DNA of 64,000 nucleotides from the NCBI GenBank assembly GCA_025024175.1, contig QCXZ01000042.1, positions 3,427,501-3,491,500 on the forward strand, read 5' to 3'. Made by a program: the position numbers and the translations under genes. Each line of letters starts with the position of its first letter. Position 1 is the first letter of the stretch. The notes under the pieces are model-generated. The model was not told the DNA's origin. It saw only the letters and a program-made list of their open reading frames with translations, and made no database searches. The DNA is from Rhyzopertha dominica (taxonomy: Eukaryota; Arthropoda; Insecta; Coleoptera; Bostrichidae). Shown one piece after another: positions 63,526 to 64,000 of the stretch.

Positions 63526-64000
63526 TGATTTCTTAAAGCCAACAAAGATTTAAGATTTCATAGGTTGCAAAATATGTTCCATGTTTTAACTCCACACAAT
63601 TTAATCAACACTCCGATGATGTTACCATTAAATATCTTGCAAGCCTAATAATTATCAAATATCATAGAATGACTTTATGTTTTTCAGAAATCGTTACCGC
63701 TTATATCCTGTTTTTAACTTCGTCCATATAAAGCAGCGGTGGAAAGTTTTTCTTAATTAAAAGTAGCACATACGCTTTTTCAGTATTAAAAAGCCAGTGA
63801 GAAAAAAAGTATTATCGAAGCCAACTCAGGTGGAATGTAGCAATACATCGTTATTCAAACTAAGTCTTCTAATTCAGTGTAAAGAATCACTCAGTATATA
63901 GAAAAGTGAACTATTCTACTGAATACAAACATCACTTGTATGATGTATTTATCTAGAAAGAAAGGTTCCACACAAATCTGCTATGCAATCTACAACAGAA
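63526..64000 (+). repeat. Repeat Y, copy 3, cut by window end
   Basis: Starts TGATTTCTTAAAGCCAACAA and follows the Y2 version (ATGACTTTATG, CTTATATCCTG, the ACATCGTTATTC insert) to the last base. The array therefore probably continues beyond the window. Confidence 0.88.

Noticed and set aside
1..64000. CRISPR arrays, bacterial operons, tRNA or rRNA genes
   Set aside because: None seen. Intron-rich eukaryotic genes make the first two irrelevant, and I found no tRNA-like cloverleaf or rRNA sequence by eye.

Overview
The window looks like AT-rich nuclear DNA from an insect, most likely a beetle. Coding sequence is split by many introns, often 50-80 bp long, and intergenic DNA carries decayed insect transposons. 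The two recognisable gene classes, a ZAD/C2H2 zinc-finger gene and a cluster of sugar-type gustatory receptors, are typical of insects. The beetle assignment is an inference: local sugar-receptor expansions occur in beetles, and two short TCAGG-like arrays resemble the beetle telomere repeat. Eight single N bases (18104, 37582, 40513, 47540, 55758, 55845, 55867, 57478) show this is a draft assembly.

Layout. From 1 to 11.04 kb the minus strand carries the 5' end and most of a ZAD plus multi-C2H2 zinc-finger gene. It has at least eight exons and runs off the left edge. Its long introns hold mariner, DDE-transposon and foldback remnants, a cluster of CRE/ATF-like sites and a possible homeodomain relic. 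From 11.0 to 13.9 kb there is a dead copy of one of its exons, scrambled non-LTR reverse-transcriptase pieces and an inverted pair of Penelope-like termini.

From 13.9 to 55.0 kb there are six gustatory receptor genes, all on the minus strand, named GR-1 to GR-6 here from left to right. I could rebuild all six from start to stop with consistent splice phases: 436, 409, 410, 414, 433 and 427 aa. All belong to the sugar (Gr5a/Gr64, Trehalose_recp) family. They share one eight-exon plan, with a different intron missing in GR-1 and in GR-5. Each gene has its own size of intron and flank, and several carry transposons (mariner in GR-4, a TA-flanked pogo-like element in GR-5). They probably arose by tandem duplication and encode co-receptor subunits for sugars in gustatory neurons.

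The most striking non-coding object is a complete type I hammerhead ribozyme motif on the plus strand at 31.10-31.20 kb, just past the stop codon of GR-3 and antisense to it. All core nucleotides are present and three helices can be drawn.

From 55 to 64 kb no conserved gene is visible. This part holds a DDE transposase fragment, a 420-bp tandem array (56.5-58.0 kb), and a nested duplication (58.67-61.2 kb repeated from 62.18 kb to the right edge) with two conserved hairpins. Between the two copies lies a 67-aa ORF with a signal-peptide-like start.
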